Below are positions 1 through 9,226 of a stretch of 64,000 bases of DNA, in pieces. The stretch covers positions 1 to 64,000 of the forward strand of contig NZ_VMSG01000001.1 of the NCBI RefSeq assembly GCF_007713465.1. The letters are read 5' to 3'. Within the stretch, counting starts at the first letter, position 1. Each line of letters opens with the position of its first letter. The position numbers were made by a program, and so were the translations under genes. The stretch is from Pseudomonas sp. H3(2019) (GTDB lineage Bacteria; Pseudomonadota; Gammaproteobacteria; Pseudomonadales; Pseudomonadaceae). Under the pieces are notes generated by a model, which saw only the letters and a list, made by a program, of their open reading frames with translations, searched no databases and was not told the DNA's origin.

Positions 1-80
1 CCCATGTCTTTGAGCAACAGCACCTCTGGCCCCAGGGGGCTGGTGATTTTTGCCAGGCGTGAGAGTTGCTTGAATAGCAT
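1..80 (-). CDS. vgrG: VgrG spike protein, 5' end only (cut by window edge)
   Basis: The minus strand from position 80 opens with an ATG and codes for 26 residues before the window ends. They begin MLFKQLSRLAKITSPLGPE and continue VLLLKDM. The SPLGP-x-VLLL pattern is typical of the N-terminus of VgrG proteins of the VgrG1 type. A Shine-Dalgarno-like AAGGGA lies just upstream. The gene follows clpV in the same direction, as vgrG1 follows clpV1 in P. aeruginosa H1. VgrG trimers cap the Hcp tube and carry effectors. Whether this gene is intact cannot be seen here. Confidence 0.8.
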   Translation of the reverse strand, partial: MLFKQLSRLAKITSPLGPEVLLLKDM

Positions 81-112
81 CAGGTATCCCTTGTTACTGC
101 TGGATTCCTTCC

Positions 113-184
113 GTAGGAGCTGCCAAAGGCTGCGATCTTTTGACTTTAAAAGATCAAGAGATCGCCGCCTTCGGCAGCTCCTAC
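113..184. repeat. Imperfect palindromic intergenic repeat
   Basis: GTAGGAGCTGCC at the left end is mirrored by GGCAGCTCCTAC at the right end, with further complementarity inward (GCGATCTTTT against AAAAGATC). The element forms a long hairpin in the short gap between clpV and vgrG. Repeats with this GTAGGAGCTGCC end are common in Pseudomonas intergenic regions (recalled, not searched). It could act as a transcription attenuator or mRNA stabiliser between the two genes. Confidence 0.7.
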
Positions 185-199
185 AGAGGGGGTCGCCGC

Positions 200-2878
200 T
201 TAGGCGGCGTCACTGAAGTCGTAGTGCAATTCGTTGTCCCGGGCGCTGATCCGCACCCCTGCCAGCGCCTTGCCTTCGAGCATGCGGGTGAGGAACTCGC
301 GGCTCATGTCCGGCAGCAGGCTGTTGGTCAGGATGGTGTCGATCATCCGCCCGCCACTTTCAGTTTCGGTGCAACGGGAGACGATCAGGTTGATCACCTC
401 ATCGTCGTAATCGAACGCCACTTTGTGGGTGTTCTCCACGCGCTTCTTGATGCGGTTGAGTTGCAGGCGGGTAATGGCCTTGAGCATCTCGTCGCTGAGC
501 GGGTAGTACGGAATGGTCACCAGGCGGCCCAGCAACGCCGGCGGGAAAATCTCCAGCAGCGGCTGGCGCAGGGCCTTGGCGATTTCTTCGGGCTCGGGCA
601 CGTTTTGCGGGTCTTTGCAGACCCGGGCAATCAGCTCGGTGCCCGCGTTGGTGGTCAGCAGAATCAAGGTGTTCTTGAAGTCGATCACGCGGCCTTCGCC
701 GTCCTCCATCACGCCTTTGTCGAAGACCTGGAAGAAGATCTCATGCACGTCCGGGTGGGCTTTTTCCACCTCGTCCAGCAGCACCACGCTGTAGGGTTTG
801 CGCCGCACGGCTTCGGTCAGCACGCCGCCTTCGCCATAGCCGATGTAGCCCGGTGGCGCGCCCTTGAGCGTGGACACCGTGTGGGCTTCCTGGAATTCGC
901 TCATGTTGATGGTGATGACGTTCTGCTCACCGCCGTACATGGCTTCGGCCAGGGCCAGGGCGGTTTCGGTCTTGCCCACGCCGGAGGTGCCGGCGAGCAT
1001 GAACACGCCAATCGGTTTGCTTGGGTTGTCGAGGCCGGCGCGGGAGGTCTGGATGCGCTTGGCGATCATCTGCAAGGCGTGGTCCTGGCCGATGATGCGT
1101 TTCTTCAAGTGCTGGTCGAGGTTGAGCACGGTTTCCAGTTCGTTACGGGCCATGCGGCCTACCGGAATACCAGTCCAGTCGGCGACCACCGAGGCCACGG
1201 CCTGGTAATCCACAGTCGGCAGGATCAACGGGGTTTCGCCTTGCAGGGTGCTGAGACGCTGTTGCAGGTCCACCAGTTTTTCGCGCAAGGCATGGCTGGT
1301 CTCGCTGCCATCCTCGCTGTCCACCACACCGACGCGCTCGCGCAGGGTGGCGCGGGTGGCGAGCAATTCGTCCACCAGGGTCTTCTCTTCGGCCCAACGG
1401 CTTTCGAGTTCGACCAGGCGTTCGCGCTCGGCGGCCAGCAGGTTTTCGCTGTTGCTCTGGCGGGCGCCGATGACGATGCCGATGGCGTGCTCGCGGGCGA
1501 TGATTTGCAGCTCGGTTTCCAGCGCCTCGATGCGGCGACGGCTGTCGTCCACTTCGGCCGGCACGGCATGCAGGCTGATGGCGACCCGGGCGCAGGCGGT
1601 GTCCAGCAGGCTCACGGATTTGTCCGGCAACTGGCGCGCCGGGATGTAGCGGTGAGACAACTTGACCGACGCTTCCAGGGCTTCGTCGAGGATCTGCACC
1701 TGATGGTGTTTTTCCATCGTCGAGGCCACGCCACGCATCATCAGCAACGCCTTGTCTTCTGACGGCTCGGCCACTTGCACCACCTGGAAACGACGGGTCA
1801 GGGCCGGGTCTTTTTCAATGTGCTTCTTGTACTCGGCCCACGTCGTGGCGGCCACGGTGCGCAACGTGCCCCGGGCCAGAGCCGGTTTCAGCAGGTTGGC
1901 CGCATCCCCGGTACCGGCGGCGCCACCGGCACCGACCAGCGTGTGGGCTTCGTCGATAAACAGGATGATCGGTTTCGGCGACGCCTGGACGTCTTCGATG
2001 ACCTGGCGCAGGCGCTGTTCGAATTCACCTTTCATGCTCGCGCCGGCCTGCAACAGGCCGACATCGAGGCTGCGCAGTTCCACGTCCTTGAGCGCCGGCG
2101 GCACATCTCCGGCGACGATGCGCAGGGCAAAGCCTTCGACCACCGCGGTTTTACCGACACCGGCTTCACCGGTCAGAATCGGGTTGTTCTGCCGACGACG
2201 CATGAGGATGTCCACCAGCTGGCGGATCTCTTCGTCACGGCCGACAATCGGGTCAAGCTTGCCGCTGCGGGCCTGCTCGGTGAGGTCGACGGTAAAACGC
2301 TTGAGCGCTTCCTGCTTGCCCATGGCGCTGGGGGCCATGGCGCCGCTGGCTTCACCGGGCACGCTGCCTGCGTTGAAACCATCGCTGGCGCTGAGCGCAT
2401 TTTCCGGCGAGTCGCCGACGTATTCGTCGAACCGCTCGCTCAGGGCCTCGACCTTGATCTTGTCAAACTCTGCCGACAGCCCGAGCAGCCCGTGGCGCAG
2501 GCTCGGCGTCTTGAGGATGCCCAGCACCAGGTAACCGGTACGCACCTGGCTTTCGCCGAACATCAGGCTGCCGTAGACCCAGCCACGTTCCACGGCTTCT
2601 TCCACATGGGAGGACAAGTCAGTGATTGATGTCGAGCCCCGTGGCAAACGATCCAGGGCTTCGGTCAGATCTCGGGCCAGGCGCGCCGGTTCGATATTGA
2701 ACTGGCGGATAATGCGGTGCAGGTCCGAGTCCTGCAATTGCAGCAACTGATGAAACCAGTGGGCCAGCTCCACATAAGGGTTGCCACGCAACTTGCAAAA
2801 CACGGTGGCGGCTTCGATGGCTTTGTAGGCCACGCTGTTGAGTTTGCCGAACAACGCGGCGCGACTGATTTCACCCAT
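200..2878 (-). CDS. clpV1: T6SS ClpV1 AAA+ ATPase (cluster 1)
   Basis: ClpV is the cytoplasmic hexameric ATPase that disassembles contracted TssB/TssC sheaths so the subunits can be reused. The protein is about 892 residues, the usual length. An N-terminal Clp-N region is followed by a first AAA+ domain with Walker A GEAGVGKT near residue 240 and Walker B ILFIDEAHT. A coiled middle region follows, then a second AAA+ domain with GTSGVGKTETA and VVLLDEVEKAHPD. I chose the ATG at 2878 because AAGGAG lies 8 nt upstream; the ATG at 2884 is only 2 nt from it. It overlaps the end of tssG, so the two are probably translationally coupled. The N-terminus MGEISRAALFGKL closely matches the ClpV1 (H1) family. 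Confidence 0.95.
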   Translation of the reverse strand: MGEISRAALFGKLNSVAYKAIEAATVFCKLRGNPYVELAHWFHQLLQLQDSDLHRIIRQFNIEPARLARDLTEALDRLPRGSTSITDLSSHVEEAVERGWVYGSLMFGESQVRTGYLVLGILKTPSLRHGLLGLSAEFDKIKVEALSERFDEYVGDSPENALSASDGFNAGSVPGEASGAMAPSAMGKQEALKRFTVDLTEQARSGKLDPIVGRDEEIRQLVDILMRRRQNNPILTGEAGVGKTAVVEGFALRIVAGDVPPALKDVELRSLDVGLLQAGASMKGEFEQRLRQVIEDVQASPKPIILFIDEAHTLVGAGGAAGTGDAANLLKPALARGTLRTVAATTWAEYKKHIEKDPALTRRFQVVQVAEPSEDKALLMMRGVASTMEKHHQVQILDEALEASVKLSHRYIPARQLPDKSVSLLDTACARVAISLHAVPAEVDDSRRRIEALETELQIIAREHAIGIVIGARQSNSENLLAAERERLVELESRWAEEKTLVDELLATRATLRERVGVVDSEDGSETSHALREKLVDLQQRLSTLQGETPLILPTVDYQAVASVVADWTGIPVGRMARNELETVLNLDQHLKKRIIGQDHALQMIAKRIQTSRAGLDNPSKPIGVFMLAGTSGVGKTETALALAEAMYGGEQNVITINMSEFQEAHTVSTLKGAPPGYIGYGEGGVLTEAVRRKPYSVVLLDEVEKAHPDVHEIFFQVFDKGVMEDGEGRVIDFKNTLILLTTNAGTELIARVCKDPQNVPEPEEIAKALRQPLLEIFPPALLGRLVTIPYYPLSDEMLKAITRLQLNRIKKRVENTHKVAFDYDDEVINLIVSRCTETESGGRMIDTILTNSLLPDMSREFLTRMLEGKALAGVRISARDNELHYDFSDAA

Positions 2879-3923
2879 GCTCATGGCTCCTTGAGGTCTG
2901 TGAGGTGTTGGCTTGCTCGGCGTAATGCCGGGCCAGTATTAAATCCTTGGCATCTGTTTCGGGCCGGCCCAGCCAGGTATTGAACCCCAGACGGAAGCGG
3001 CCATTGAGTTGCAGCGCCGGTACTTCGGGCTGTTCCAGGATCAGGTTCAAGTCCCAGTCCAGTTCATGGCCCAGGTATTCGGCCACCCAGGCCACCAGCT
3101 CATTGAAGGGTTGGCTGCCGGGCAGCATGCCCATGTAGTCATCGAGCTTGAGCGGCCCCAGGCGAATGCGGAATTTGTGCTGGCGATCCCAGACGTAACG
3201 ACCCAGGCAAAAATCCATGCCCAACTGATGGGCGCTGACGCCCACGCGGCTGCGTTCCGGCAGCTCCAGCCATTGGCCGACGTACTCCTCGATCTCAACC
3301 GGCAGGCCGAAGTATTCGCTGATAATGGCCTTCAGGCCGTCCGGGTAGCGGGTTTGTGCCGACAGATGACCGCTGTAATGCAGCTTCGCCGTGTCGGGGA
3401 TCAGCCCTTGTTTGAGCAGGCTCGGCATACCCCGGCCGCTCAGTGCCGCCAGGCGTGCCGACCAGTAGTCATCGTCCGGGCGATCATGGCTGACCGTCGG
3501 TCGCGCTTCGGCCCAGGCCCGATAAAACAGGCTCAGCAGGCGATGGTGGAACACATCCAGGAAGCGTTTGCTGGTGCTGTCGGCGTTGTTGCGCTGGCGT
3601 TCGCGCACATACTCAGTGATGTGCAGCGGCAACGGGCCGTTGGGGCCGCCGAGGCCGAAAAAGAACTGCTCCAGCCGCGCTGGCGCACCGTCGATACCCG
3701 GCTGTAGCGAGGCCAGGGTCGCCGGGGCGAAGGTGCAATCGGCCTGTTGCCCAAGGCGCAGCGGATCATCGGCCAGGCGCAACGAATGGCCCAGGCGCGG
3801 CAGTTCAGGCGATTCGCACTCGATGCGCCGCAACGCCTGGAAGAAGTCATATTCCCAGGGCTCCTGGTGCATCGCCTCCAGGGTACTCACAGGGTCGGAC
3901 GGCGTCCGGGCTTGGCTTTCCAT
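2871..3923 (-). CDS. tssG1: T6SS baseplate protein TssG (cluster 1)
   Basis: TssG is a wedge component of the T6SS baseplate and works with TssF, TssE and TssK in the cytoplasm under the membrane complex. The 350-residue length is typical. Visible family features are the early EYDFFQALRRIE stretch, the middle FFGLGGPNGPLPLHITEY block, and a C-terminal end with GFNTWLGRP. The start overlaps the end of tssF by 37 nt and the stop overlaps the start of clpV, so the baseplate genes form a tight operon. No transmembrane segment is seen, as expected. Confidence 0.93.
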   Translation of the reverse strand: MESQARTPSDPVSTLEAMHQEPWEYDFFQALRRIECESPELPRLGHSLRLADDPLRLGQQADCTFAPATLASLQPGIDGAPARLEQFFFGLGGPNGPLPLHITEYVRERQRNNADSTSKRFLDVFHHRLLSLFYRAWAEARPTVSHDRPDDDYWSARLAALSGRGMPSLLKQGLIPDTAKLHYSGHLSAQTRYPDGLKAIISEYFGLPVEIEEYVGQWLELPERSRVGVSAHQLGMDFCLGRYVWDRQHKFRIRLGPLKLDDYMGMLPGSQPFNELVAWVAEYLGHELDWDLNLILEQPEVPALQLNGRFRLGFNTWLGRPETDAKDLILARHYAEQANTSQTSRSHEHG

Positions 3924-5746
3924 CGCATGATCTCGCCGCGTTCGGTGGTACGGATCACCGTCTCGGTAAAACTGTTGATCGACACGTAGCGTGCCAGGAA
4001 GCGCTCGAACACTGCGCCGAGCAAGAAAACCCCGGTGCCGCGAAACGCGTTTTCATCGAATTCCAGGGTGATCTCCAGGCCACGGCCAAATACGATCGGG
4101 CCCGGCATTGGCAAGCGTCGGGTGCAGGCCTTGCTGCTGACTTCGCGCAGGCCTTCGATCTGCAATTGCAGCGCCGTATCGTTGCTGTCGCCGTACAGGC
4201 GCAGCAGTTCGCGCAGGGCGGCGGCGCCCTGGCCTTGCTCGCTGAGGGACAGGTAGTTCAGCGAAAGCTGGCTGATCAACCGCCAGGCCTTGGCGTCATG
4301 GGCATGGCTGGCGCGTGGGCGGCTCGGGCCTGCCACGCACCGCACCGCCGCTACAGGTGCGCTGTCTGCCAGGGTGAAGTCGGTCTTGCCATTGCCCACG
4401 CTCATGAACAGCGGCAGGTCGCGGTTGGTGCATAACGCCGTTACGCCCAGTTGGCGCAGGTCGTGGCGATAGGGTGCCTGCTGGCTGTCCACCAGGCTGA
4501 CGAAGGTTTCGCTGCCGATGTAAGTCGAGCGCGGGCCGTTGCGCCGCTGGCCGCTGGACAGCACACGTGGTTCGCGCCGCACCGTGTACCAGGCCTGATC
4601 GCGGCCGTAACGAGACGGATCACGTACCGTATAGAACGGCAAAAAAGGCTGCTCTGAGCCGGTCCCATGGCCGGTGAGGGTGGTCAGGGAATGGATCTCG
4701 AAATCCATCGGCCGGGTGCGGTCGGCGATCACATGGTGTTCATGGACCCGTTCCGACAAGTGGATGCGATCCAGGCGCTTGGGAAACAAGTTGATTGCCG
4801 GGGTGCAGAACGGCAGGAACTGCGCGGCACCGACACTGCCTTCCAGGCTCGGATCGTGACGGTCGAACAGCACGATCAATTCCAGTTCCTGACCGTCGCA
4901 GCGTTTGACCGCACGGTTCAACTGGGTGAAGTCGACAAACAGAAAGCGCTGGGGCAGGGCGAAGTATTCCTGCAACAGGCGATAGCCCTGGAAGGCTCGC
5001 GAGACCACTGGCAGCGCGGCGTCGGTATCGTCCAGTCCCAGGGGGCACAGTGCGTCCTGTGGCAGGCGTTCCACCCAATCGCTGCCGGGTTGACGGGCGA
5101 ACACGGCGCAGGTGTTGCCCAGTAGTTGTTCGTAGAGGCGGAAGGGCTGCTCGTCGGCGCCGCTGAGGTACAGCGGCAGGTTGTCCAGGGTCAGGCTGTT
5201 GAATGGCAGTTCGGCCCCGGTACGCAGGGTCAGGCGCAGGCCGGCCTTGGCCTTGGGTTCACTGGCGGCCAGGCGCCCGAGCACGGCGGACGGGTTGCCG
5301 AAGTACTCGGCCCGGCTGACCTGCAGCGGCCACAACGTCACCGCGTGGGCGGTGCGGTACTCGCAGCAGGTTTGGGTTTCGCGACCCAGGGCGGCACGCA
5401 GGACCGTGTCCCGGGGCAGCGGGAAGCCGCTGCTCAGCGAGCCTTCATCGGGGTCGGCCTGCAGTTGCACCACGGTCATCGACGGTGTCGGCGCCAGGTA
5501 ATGGGGGTAAGCGATTTCCAGCAAATTGTGGGTGAAGGTCGGGTATTCGGCGTCGAGCTTGAGCTGTACTCGCGCCGTCAGGTAGGCGAACCCTTCCAGC
5601 AAGCGCTCGACGTACGGGTCGGCGCAGTCCATACCGGACAACGTCAGCCGACTGGCGATTTTCGGGTATTCCTGGGCGAACTCCGCCGCGCTTTCGCGCA
5701 CGTGGAGCAACTCCTGGTTGTACAGTTCCAGCAGGCGCGGGTTCAT
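3887..5746 (-). CDS. tssF1: T6SS baseplate protein TssF (cluster 1)
   Basis: TssF is the large wedge protein of the T6SS baseplate; two copies pair with one TssG. The protein is 619 residues, the normal size. The N-terminus [18 protein letters not shown] leads into a conserved block with [18 protein letters not shown] near residues 40-60. Other family marks are [15 protein letters not shown] and [12 protein letters not shown]. It overlaps tssE by 4 nt and tssG by 37 nt. Cluster 2 has its own, clearly different tssF at 36681. Confidence 0.95.
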   Translation of the reverse strand: MNPRLLELYNQELLHVRESAAEFAQEYPKIASRLTLSGMDCADPYVERLLEGFAYLTARVQLKLDAEYPTFTHNLLEIAYPHYLAPTPSMTVVQLQADPDEGSLSSGFPLPRDTVLRAALGRETQTCCEYRTAHAVTLWPLQVSRAEYFGNPSAVLGRLAASEPKAKAGLRLTLRTGAELPFNSLTLDNLPLYLSGADEQPFRLYEQLLGNTCAVFARQPGSDWVERLPQDALCPLGLDDTDAALPVVSRAFQGYRLLQEYFALPQRFLFVDFTQLNRAVKRCDGQELELIVLFDRHDPSLEGSVGAAQFLPFCTPAINLFPKRLDRIHLSERVHEHHVIADRTRPMDFEIHSLTTLTGHGTGSEQPFLPFYTVRDPSRYGRDQAWYTVRREPRVLSSGQRRNGPRSTYIGSETFVSLVDSQQAPYRHDLRQLGVTALCTNRDLPLFMSVGNGKTDFTLADSAPVAAVRCVAGPSRPRASHAHDAKAWRLISQLSLNYLSLSEQGQGAAALRELLRLYGDSNDTALQLQIEGLREVSSKACTRRLPMPGPIVFGRGLEITLEFDENAFRGTGVFLLGAVFERFLARYVSINSFTETVIRTTERGEIMRWKAKPGRRPTL

Positions 5747-6255
5747 GAACGTCTCCGCTGCTCGGCGTTGACCACCCGCACATGGCCGGATTCCAGGTCC
5801 AGGTCGGTTTGCAGCATCAGGCGCAGCGGCACTGGCTGGGCCCAGAGATCGCCTTCAATCTCGAAACTCAGGGCGTTGTGGTTCATTTCGGCGGACGCCC
5901 GGGCCCGCACGCGCAGGGTATGGCGCAGAATCCGCGGTTCGAACGTGGCGATGGCCTGGTGGATCAGTGCTTCAAGCGCCGCGATATCGACGTTCGACGC
6001 ACTGTTGCCGGCCAGGGCTGGCAACCCGAAGTTGACCACCGAAGTACCGGCCGGGGTGTGCAACGTCGCATCGGCGCCGAGCAATGAAGTGGTGTTGAGT
6101 AGCCACGCCAGATCACGCAGCACCGAGGCTTTCAGTTGGGTCAGGGACAGCACGCGCTTGTCGGCGCTTTCCTTGAGATTGCTCGGGTCGTCGTCGGTCA
6201 ACCGATCCAGCAGGGACGGTTGCAGGCGATCGCGGGTGGCGATTTCGGTTACCAC
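5743..6255 (-). CDS. tssE1: T6SS baseplate protein TssE (cluster 1), gp25-like
   Basis: TssE is the gp25-like baseplate subunit that starts sheath polymerisation. The 170-residue protein carries [15 protein letters not shown] near its start, a signature of H1-type TssE, and a gp25-like end with [10 protein letters not shown]. The only usable start in this frame is the GTG at 6255, because an in-frame TGA lies about 28 nt upstream. No good Shine-Dalgarno sequence precedes it, which suggests the upstream DNA has been rearranged. In P. aeruginosa the gene before tssE is tagJ; here it is missing. The 3' end overlaps tssF by 4 nt. Confidence 0.9.
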   Translation of the reverse strand: MVTEIATRDRLQPSLLDRLTDDDPSNLKESADKRVLSLTQLKASVLRDLAWLLNTTSLLGADATLHTPAGTSVVNFGLPALAGNSASNVDIAALEALIHQAIATFEPRILRHTLRVRARASAEMNHNALSFEIEGDLWAQPVPLRLMLQTDLDLESGHVRVVNAEQRRRS

Positions 6256-6292
6256 GAAAAAAGGCCCACGAAATTTTTCTGGTCAACGGCGC

Positions 6293-6385
6293 CTAGCATG
6301 CAACGACCGCCGTTTGTTTGGCACAGGCATAAAGGCTCAACGGCAGACAGCTCGACAAGAGGGATAGCAGCGTTCGTTTGATCAT
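6293..6385 (-). other. Tiny signal-peptide-like ORF, probable gene remnant
   Basis: A 30-codon ORF starts with ATG at 6385 after GGGAACTGAA. It reads MIKRTLLSLLSSCLPLSL, then YACAKQTAVVAC and a stop. It has two basic residues, a leucine-rich core and an LYAC box, so it looks like a signal or lipoprotein leader with no mature domain. It occupies the place of tagJ in the H1 cluster of P. aeruginosa. TagJ is cytoplasmic, so this is not a tagJ remnant. It may be the stub of a deleted exported gene, for example an immunity gene, or a chance ORF. Confidence 0.35.
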
Positions 6386-6444
6386 TTCAGTTCCCGGAAC
6401 CAGACCTGCTTTGAGCGATGCGCTTGGTCAGCGAAATCGCCTGT

Positions 6445-6477
6445 GACCCTACCGCGATTCCATAGATCGGTAGGGTC
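6445..6477. terminator. Perfect 10-bp inverted repeat downstream of hcp
   Basis: GACCCTACCG (6445-6454) and CGGTAGGGTC (6468-6477) pair perfectly around a 13-nt loop. Together with the hairpin nearer hcp it forms a double stem in the gap between hcp and tssE. It has no strong T-run, so it is more likely an attenuator or an mRNA 3'-end stabiliser than a full terminator. Confidence 0.45.
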
Positions 6478-6495
6478 GCCGCTACTCGCCTTCAA

Positions 6496-6524
6496 GCACC
6501 CCCGACGCATAGCACCGGGGGCGC
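6496..6524 (-). terminator. GC-rich hairpin just after hcp
   Basis: GCACCCCCG (6496-6504) and CGGGGGCGC (6516-6524) form a 9-bp stem with one G-T pair, only 7 nt past the hcp stop codon. Such a stem would limit read-through and protect the abundant hcp mRNA from decay, and would make expression of tssE and later genes weaker. Only two T residues follow it. Confidence 0.5.
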
Positions 6525-6530
6525 CTTCGA

Positions 6531-7019
6531 TTACGCCTTGACGTTCTGACGGATGTTCCAGCCGAACTTGATCGGGCCGCCGTCTTTGGTGCCGTCGGCT
6601 TTCTGCGGCTGGTAGTCCACCAGCACCTTGGCGAAGTTCAGGGTGACGTTTTCGGTCAGGCGATCATCGCTACCCGAGCCGCCGGTGCTCAGGGAGGTGA
6701 TCAGTACTTCTTCCAGGTTGATGATCATGTACTCGACCTGGCTTTCGCCGCCGGCCTTGCGCACGGTCAGTTTGACCTTGTCGATGTGCTTGCCGGCGGC
6801 GCAGTGCATCATCAGGTTCGGCGAGGCCTTGTCGACATACTTGGTCAGCGACAGGTCCTGGACATTCACCTTGCCCGCACCGCCGCCACCACCCGTGTGC
6901 ATATTGCCGGACTGGGACATGCCCCAGCTCCAGTTCAAGACGTCGATTTCATCCTTGTGGGCCTTGTCCATGGACTCGCCCTTGATGTCGCCGATCTTGA
7001 TGAAAATATCAACAGCCAT
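6531..7019 (-). CDS. hcp1: T6SS tube protein Hcp (Hcp1 type)
   Basis: Hcp forms the hexameric rings that stack into the inner tube fired by the T6SS and can carry small effectors inside its lumen. The 162-residue protein starts MAVDIFIKIGDIKGES and ends FGWNIRQNVKA. Both are very close to P. aeruginosa Hcp1 as recalled, as is the glycine run in the middle (HTGGGGGAGKVNVQDLS). The ATG at 7019 was preferred over an upstream in-frame start at 7046, because MAVD is the conserved N-terminus and a GGGAGAAAAC ribosome site lies just before it. It is the only hcp in the window, since cluster 2 has none. Confidence 0.96.
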   Translation of the reverse strand: MAVDIFIKIGDIKGESMDKAHKDEIDVLNWSWGMSQSGNMHTGGGGGAGKVNVQDLSLTKYVDKASPNLMMHCAAGKHIDKVKLTVRKAGGESQVEYMIINLEEVLITSLSTGGSGSDDRLTENVTLNFAKVLVDYQPQKADGTKDGGPIKFGWNIRQNVKA

Positions 7020-7086
7020 GTTTTCTCCCTGTGTGGTCTCTACCACATTGTTTGGTTGACGCCGATCTTGCGAAAATTTCTACGTT

Positions 7087-7117
7087 GATCGTTCCCACGC
7101 AGAGCATGGGAATGATC
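7087..7117. repeat. REP-like palindrome between tssC and hcp
   Basis: GATCGTTCCCACGC is followed by a 3-nt loop and an imperfect complement GCATGGGAATGATC. The same unit recurs at 27924, 56221 and 58170. It lies between tssC and hcp, where a hairpin could separate the expression levels of the sheath and tube genes. Confidence 0.7.
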
Positions 7118-7127
7118 AAGGACAGTC

Positions 7128-8621
7128 TTACGCGCCCTTGGCCGAAGGCAGCTTGGATACCAGGCGCAGCGACACGGTCAGACCTTCGAGCTGATAGTGC
7201 GGGCGCAGGAAGAACTTGGAGGTGTAGTACCCCGGGTTGCCTTCCACGTCCTCGACGATCACTTCGGCCGCAGCCAATGGGTGCTGGGCCTTGGTGGTTT
7301 CGGTGGAGTGCGCCGGGTCACCGTCGACGTAGTTGAGGATCCAGTCCTGCAACCAACGCTGCATCTCGTCCTTCTCTTTGAAGGAGCCAATCTTGTCGCG
7401 CACGATGCACTTCAAGTAATGGGCGAAACGGCAGGTGGCAAACAGGTAGGGCAGGCGCGCGGCCAGGTTGGCGTTGGCGGTGGCATCCGGGTCGTCGTAT
7501 TCGGCCGGTTTCTGCAACGACTGGGCGCCGATGAACGCGGCGAAGTCGGTGTTTTTCTTGTGCAGCAGCGGCATGAAACCGTTCTTCGCCAGTTCCGCTT
7601 CACGGCGGTCCGAAATGGCGATTTCGGTCGGGCACTTCATGTCTACGCCGCCGTCATCGGTCGGGAAGGTGTGAGCCGGCAGGTTTTCCACTTCGCCGCC
7701 AGATTCCACGCCACGAATGCGCGAGCACCAGCCGAAGTGTTTGAACGAGCGGTTGATATTCACCGCCATCGCGTAAGCGGCGTTGGCCCAGGTGTACTTG
7801 GAGCTGTCGGCGCCGTCGGTGTTTTCTTCGAAGGCGAAGGCTTCCACCGGGTCGGTCTTGGCGCCGTAGGGCAGGCGCGCCAGGAAGCGCGGCATGGTCA
7901 GGCCGATATAGCGCGAGTCTTCCGATTCACGCAGCGAGCGCCAGCCGGCGTATTCCGGGGTGGTGAAGATCTTGGTCAGGTCGCGCGGGTTCGACAGTTC
8001 TTGCCACGAGCCCATGCCCATCACGGTCGGCGAGGCGGCTGCGATGAATGGCGAGTGCATGGCGGCGCAGACTTTCGACAACTCGCCCAGCAACTCGACA
8101 TCCGGCGGCGACTGGTCGAAGTAGTAATCGCCCACGAGGCAACCGTAAGGTTCGCCGCCGAACTGGCCGTATTCTTCCTCGTACATCTTCTTGAAGATCG
8201 GGCTCTGGTCCCACGCAGTGCCCTTGAATTTCTTCAGGGTCTTGTGCAGGTCGGTCTTGGAGATGTTGAGCACGCGGATCTTGAGCTGCTCGTCGCTCTC
8301 GGTGTTGTTGACCAGGTAGTGCAGGCCACGCCAGGCGCTTTCCAGTTGTTGGAAGTCCGGGTGATGGATGACCTGATTCACCTGAGCGGTGAGCTTGGCG
8401 TCGATAGCGGCAATGATCGACTCGATCGACTTGATCGCGTCGTTGGACACCAGGTCGGTCTGCGCCAGGGCCTGTTCGGCCAGGGTGCGCACGGCGGTCT
8501 CGACGGCTTCGCGAGCGCGGTCGGTCTTGGGTTTGAATTCTTGCAGCAGCAGGGAGGCGAACTCGCTGGCTTCTTCGGTGGTGCCCAGTGTCTGAGCGTC
8601 TGCACGTACTGAATCGGTCAT
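7128..8621 (-). CDS. tssC1: T6SS sheath large subunit TssC (cluster 1)
   Basis: TssC (VipB) pairs with TssB to form the contractile sheath around the Hcp tube. The 497-residue length fits. Family features include HHPDFQQLESAWRGLHYLV near residue 80, EYGQFGGEPYGCLVGDYYF, the SEDSRYIGLTMPRFLARLPYG block cut by the usual PYG, and a C-terminal domain with LRPHYQLEGLTVSLRLVSKLP. I chose the ATG at 8621, which has AGGA 9 nt upstream; the ATG at 8627 is also possible. It follows tssB closely in the same operon. Confidence 0.95.
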   Translation of the reverse strand: MTDSVRADAQTLGTTEEASEFASLLLQEFKPKTDRAREAVETAVRTLAEQALAQTDLVSNDAIKSIESIIAAIDAKLTAQVNQVIHHPDFQQLESAWRGLHYLVNNTESDEQLKIRVLNISKTDLHKTLKKFKGTAWDQSPIFKKMYEEEYGQFGGEPYGCLVGDYYFDQSPPDVELLGELSKVCAAMHSPFIAAASPTVMGMGSWQELSNPRDLTKIFTTPEYAGWRSLRESEDSRYIGLTMPRFLARLPYGAKTDPVEAFAFEENTDGADSSKYTWANAAYAMAVNINRSFKHFGWCSRIRGVESGGEVENLPAHTFPTDDGGVDMKCPTEIAISDRREAELAKNGFMPLLHKKNTDFAAFIGAQSLQKPAEYDDPDATANANLAARLPYLFATCRFAHYLKCIVRDKIGSFKEKDEMQRWLQDWILNYVDGDPAHSTETTKAQHPLAAAEVIVEDVEGNPGYYTSKFFLRPHYQLEGLTVSLRLVSKLPSAKGA

Positions 8622-8636
8622 GATCATTCGTCCTGA

Positions 8637-9146
8637 TTAAGCCTGAGGCTCGGCTGGCTTCGGCGCACTGGCAAGTGCCTGGAGCAGCGCCGGGTCCTTG
8701 ATGGCCTTCATGATGATTTCTTCGGCGCCAGTCTTGCCGTCCATGTAGGTCAGCAGGTTGGCCAGTTGGGTGCGTGCTTCGAGCAGCTTGTTCAGCGAGT
8801 CGACCTTGCGCGCCACGGCGGCGGGGCTGAAGTCGTCCATGCTTTCAAAGGTGATGTCCAGGCTCAGGTTGCCTTCGCCGGTCAGCTCGTTGGGCACGTG
8901 GAACGCGACGCGTGGCTGCATGGCCTTGAGGCGCGAGTCGAAGTTGTCGACGTCCACTTCAAGGAACTTGCGATCGGCAACAGGGGCCAGGGGCTCGGCC
9001 GGCTTGCCGGCGAGGTCAGCCATAACGCCCATTACGAAGGGCAACTGGACCTTTTTCTCGGCGCCGTAGAGCTCGACGTCGTACTCGATCTGCACTCGAG
9101 GCGCGCGGTTGCGCGCGATGAATTTCTGAGAACTTTGCTTCGCCAC
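8637..9146 (-). CDS. tssB1: T6SS sheath small subunit TssB (cluster 1)
   Basis: TssB (VipA) is the small sheath subunit; its C-terminal helix with TssC forms the site recognised by ClpV. The 169-residue protein carries RAPRVQIEYDVELYGAEKK and VQLPFVMGVMADLAG early, and then the DIDNF-like motif VDVDNFDSRL typical of the family. The start is a GTG at 9146 with GGAG 8 nt upstream. The gap to tssC is about 15 nt. Confidence 0.95.
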   Translation of the reverse strand: MAKQSSQKFIARNRAPRVQIEYDVELYGAEKKVQLPFVMGVMADLAGKPAEPLAPVADRKFLEVDVDNFDSRLKAMQPRVAFHVPNELTGEGNLSLDITFESMDDFSPAAVARKVDSLNKLLEARTQLANLLTYMDGKTGAEEIIMKAIKDPALLQALASAPKPAEPQA

Positions 9147-9226
9147 GTTGCTGCTCCTGGTCGCTCAAGCGACGGTGTTGGCGTCATCGGTGGTACCGGT
9201 GACGTGACTGCGTGATCCTTTCGCTT

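Noticed and set aside
4..216. Plus-strand open frame at the left edge
   Set aside because: It is opposite the VgrG start and runs through the palindromic repeat; composition and context do not support a gene.
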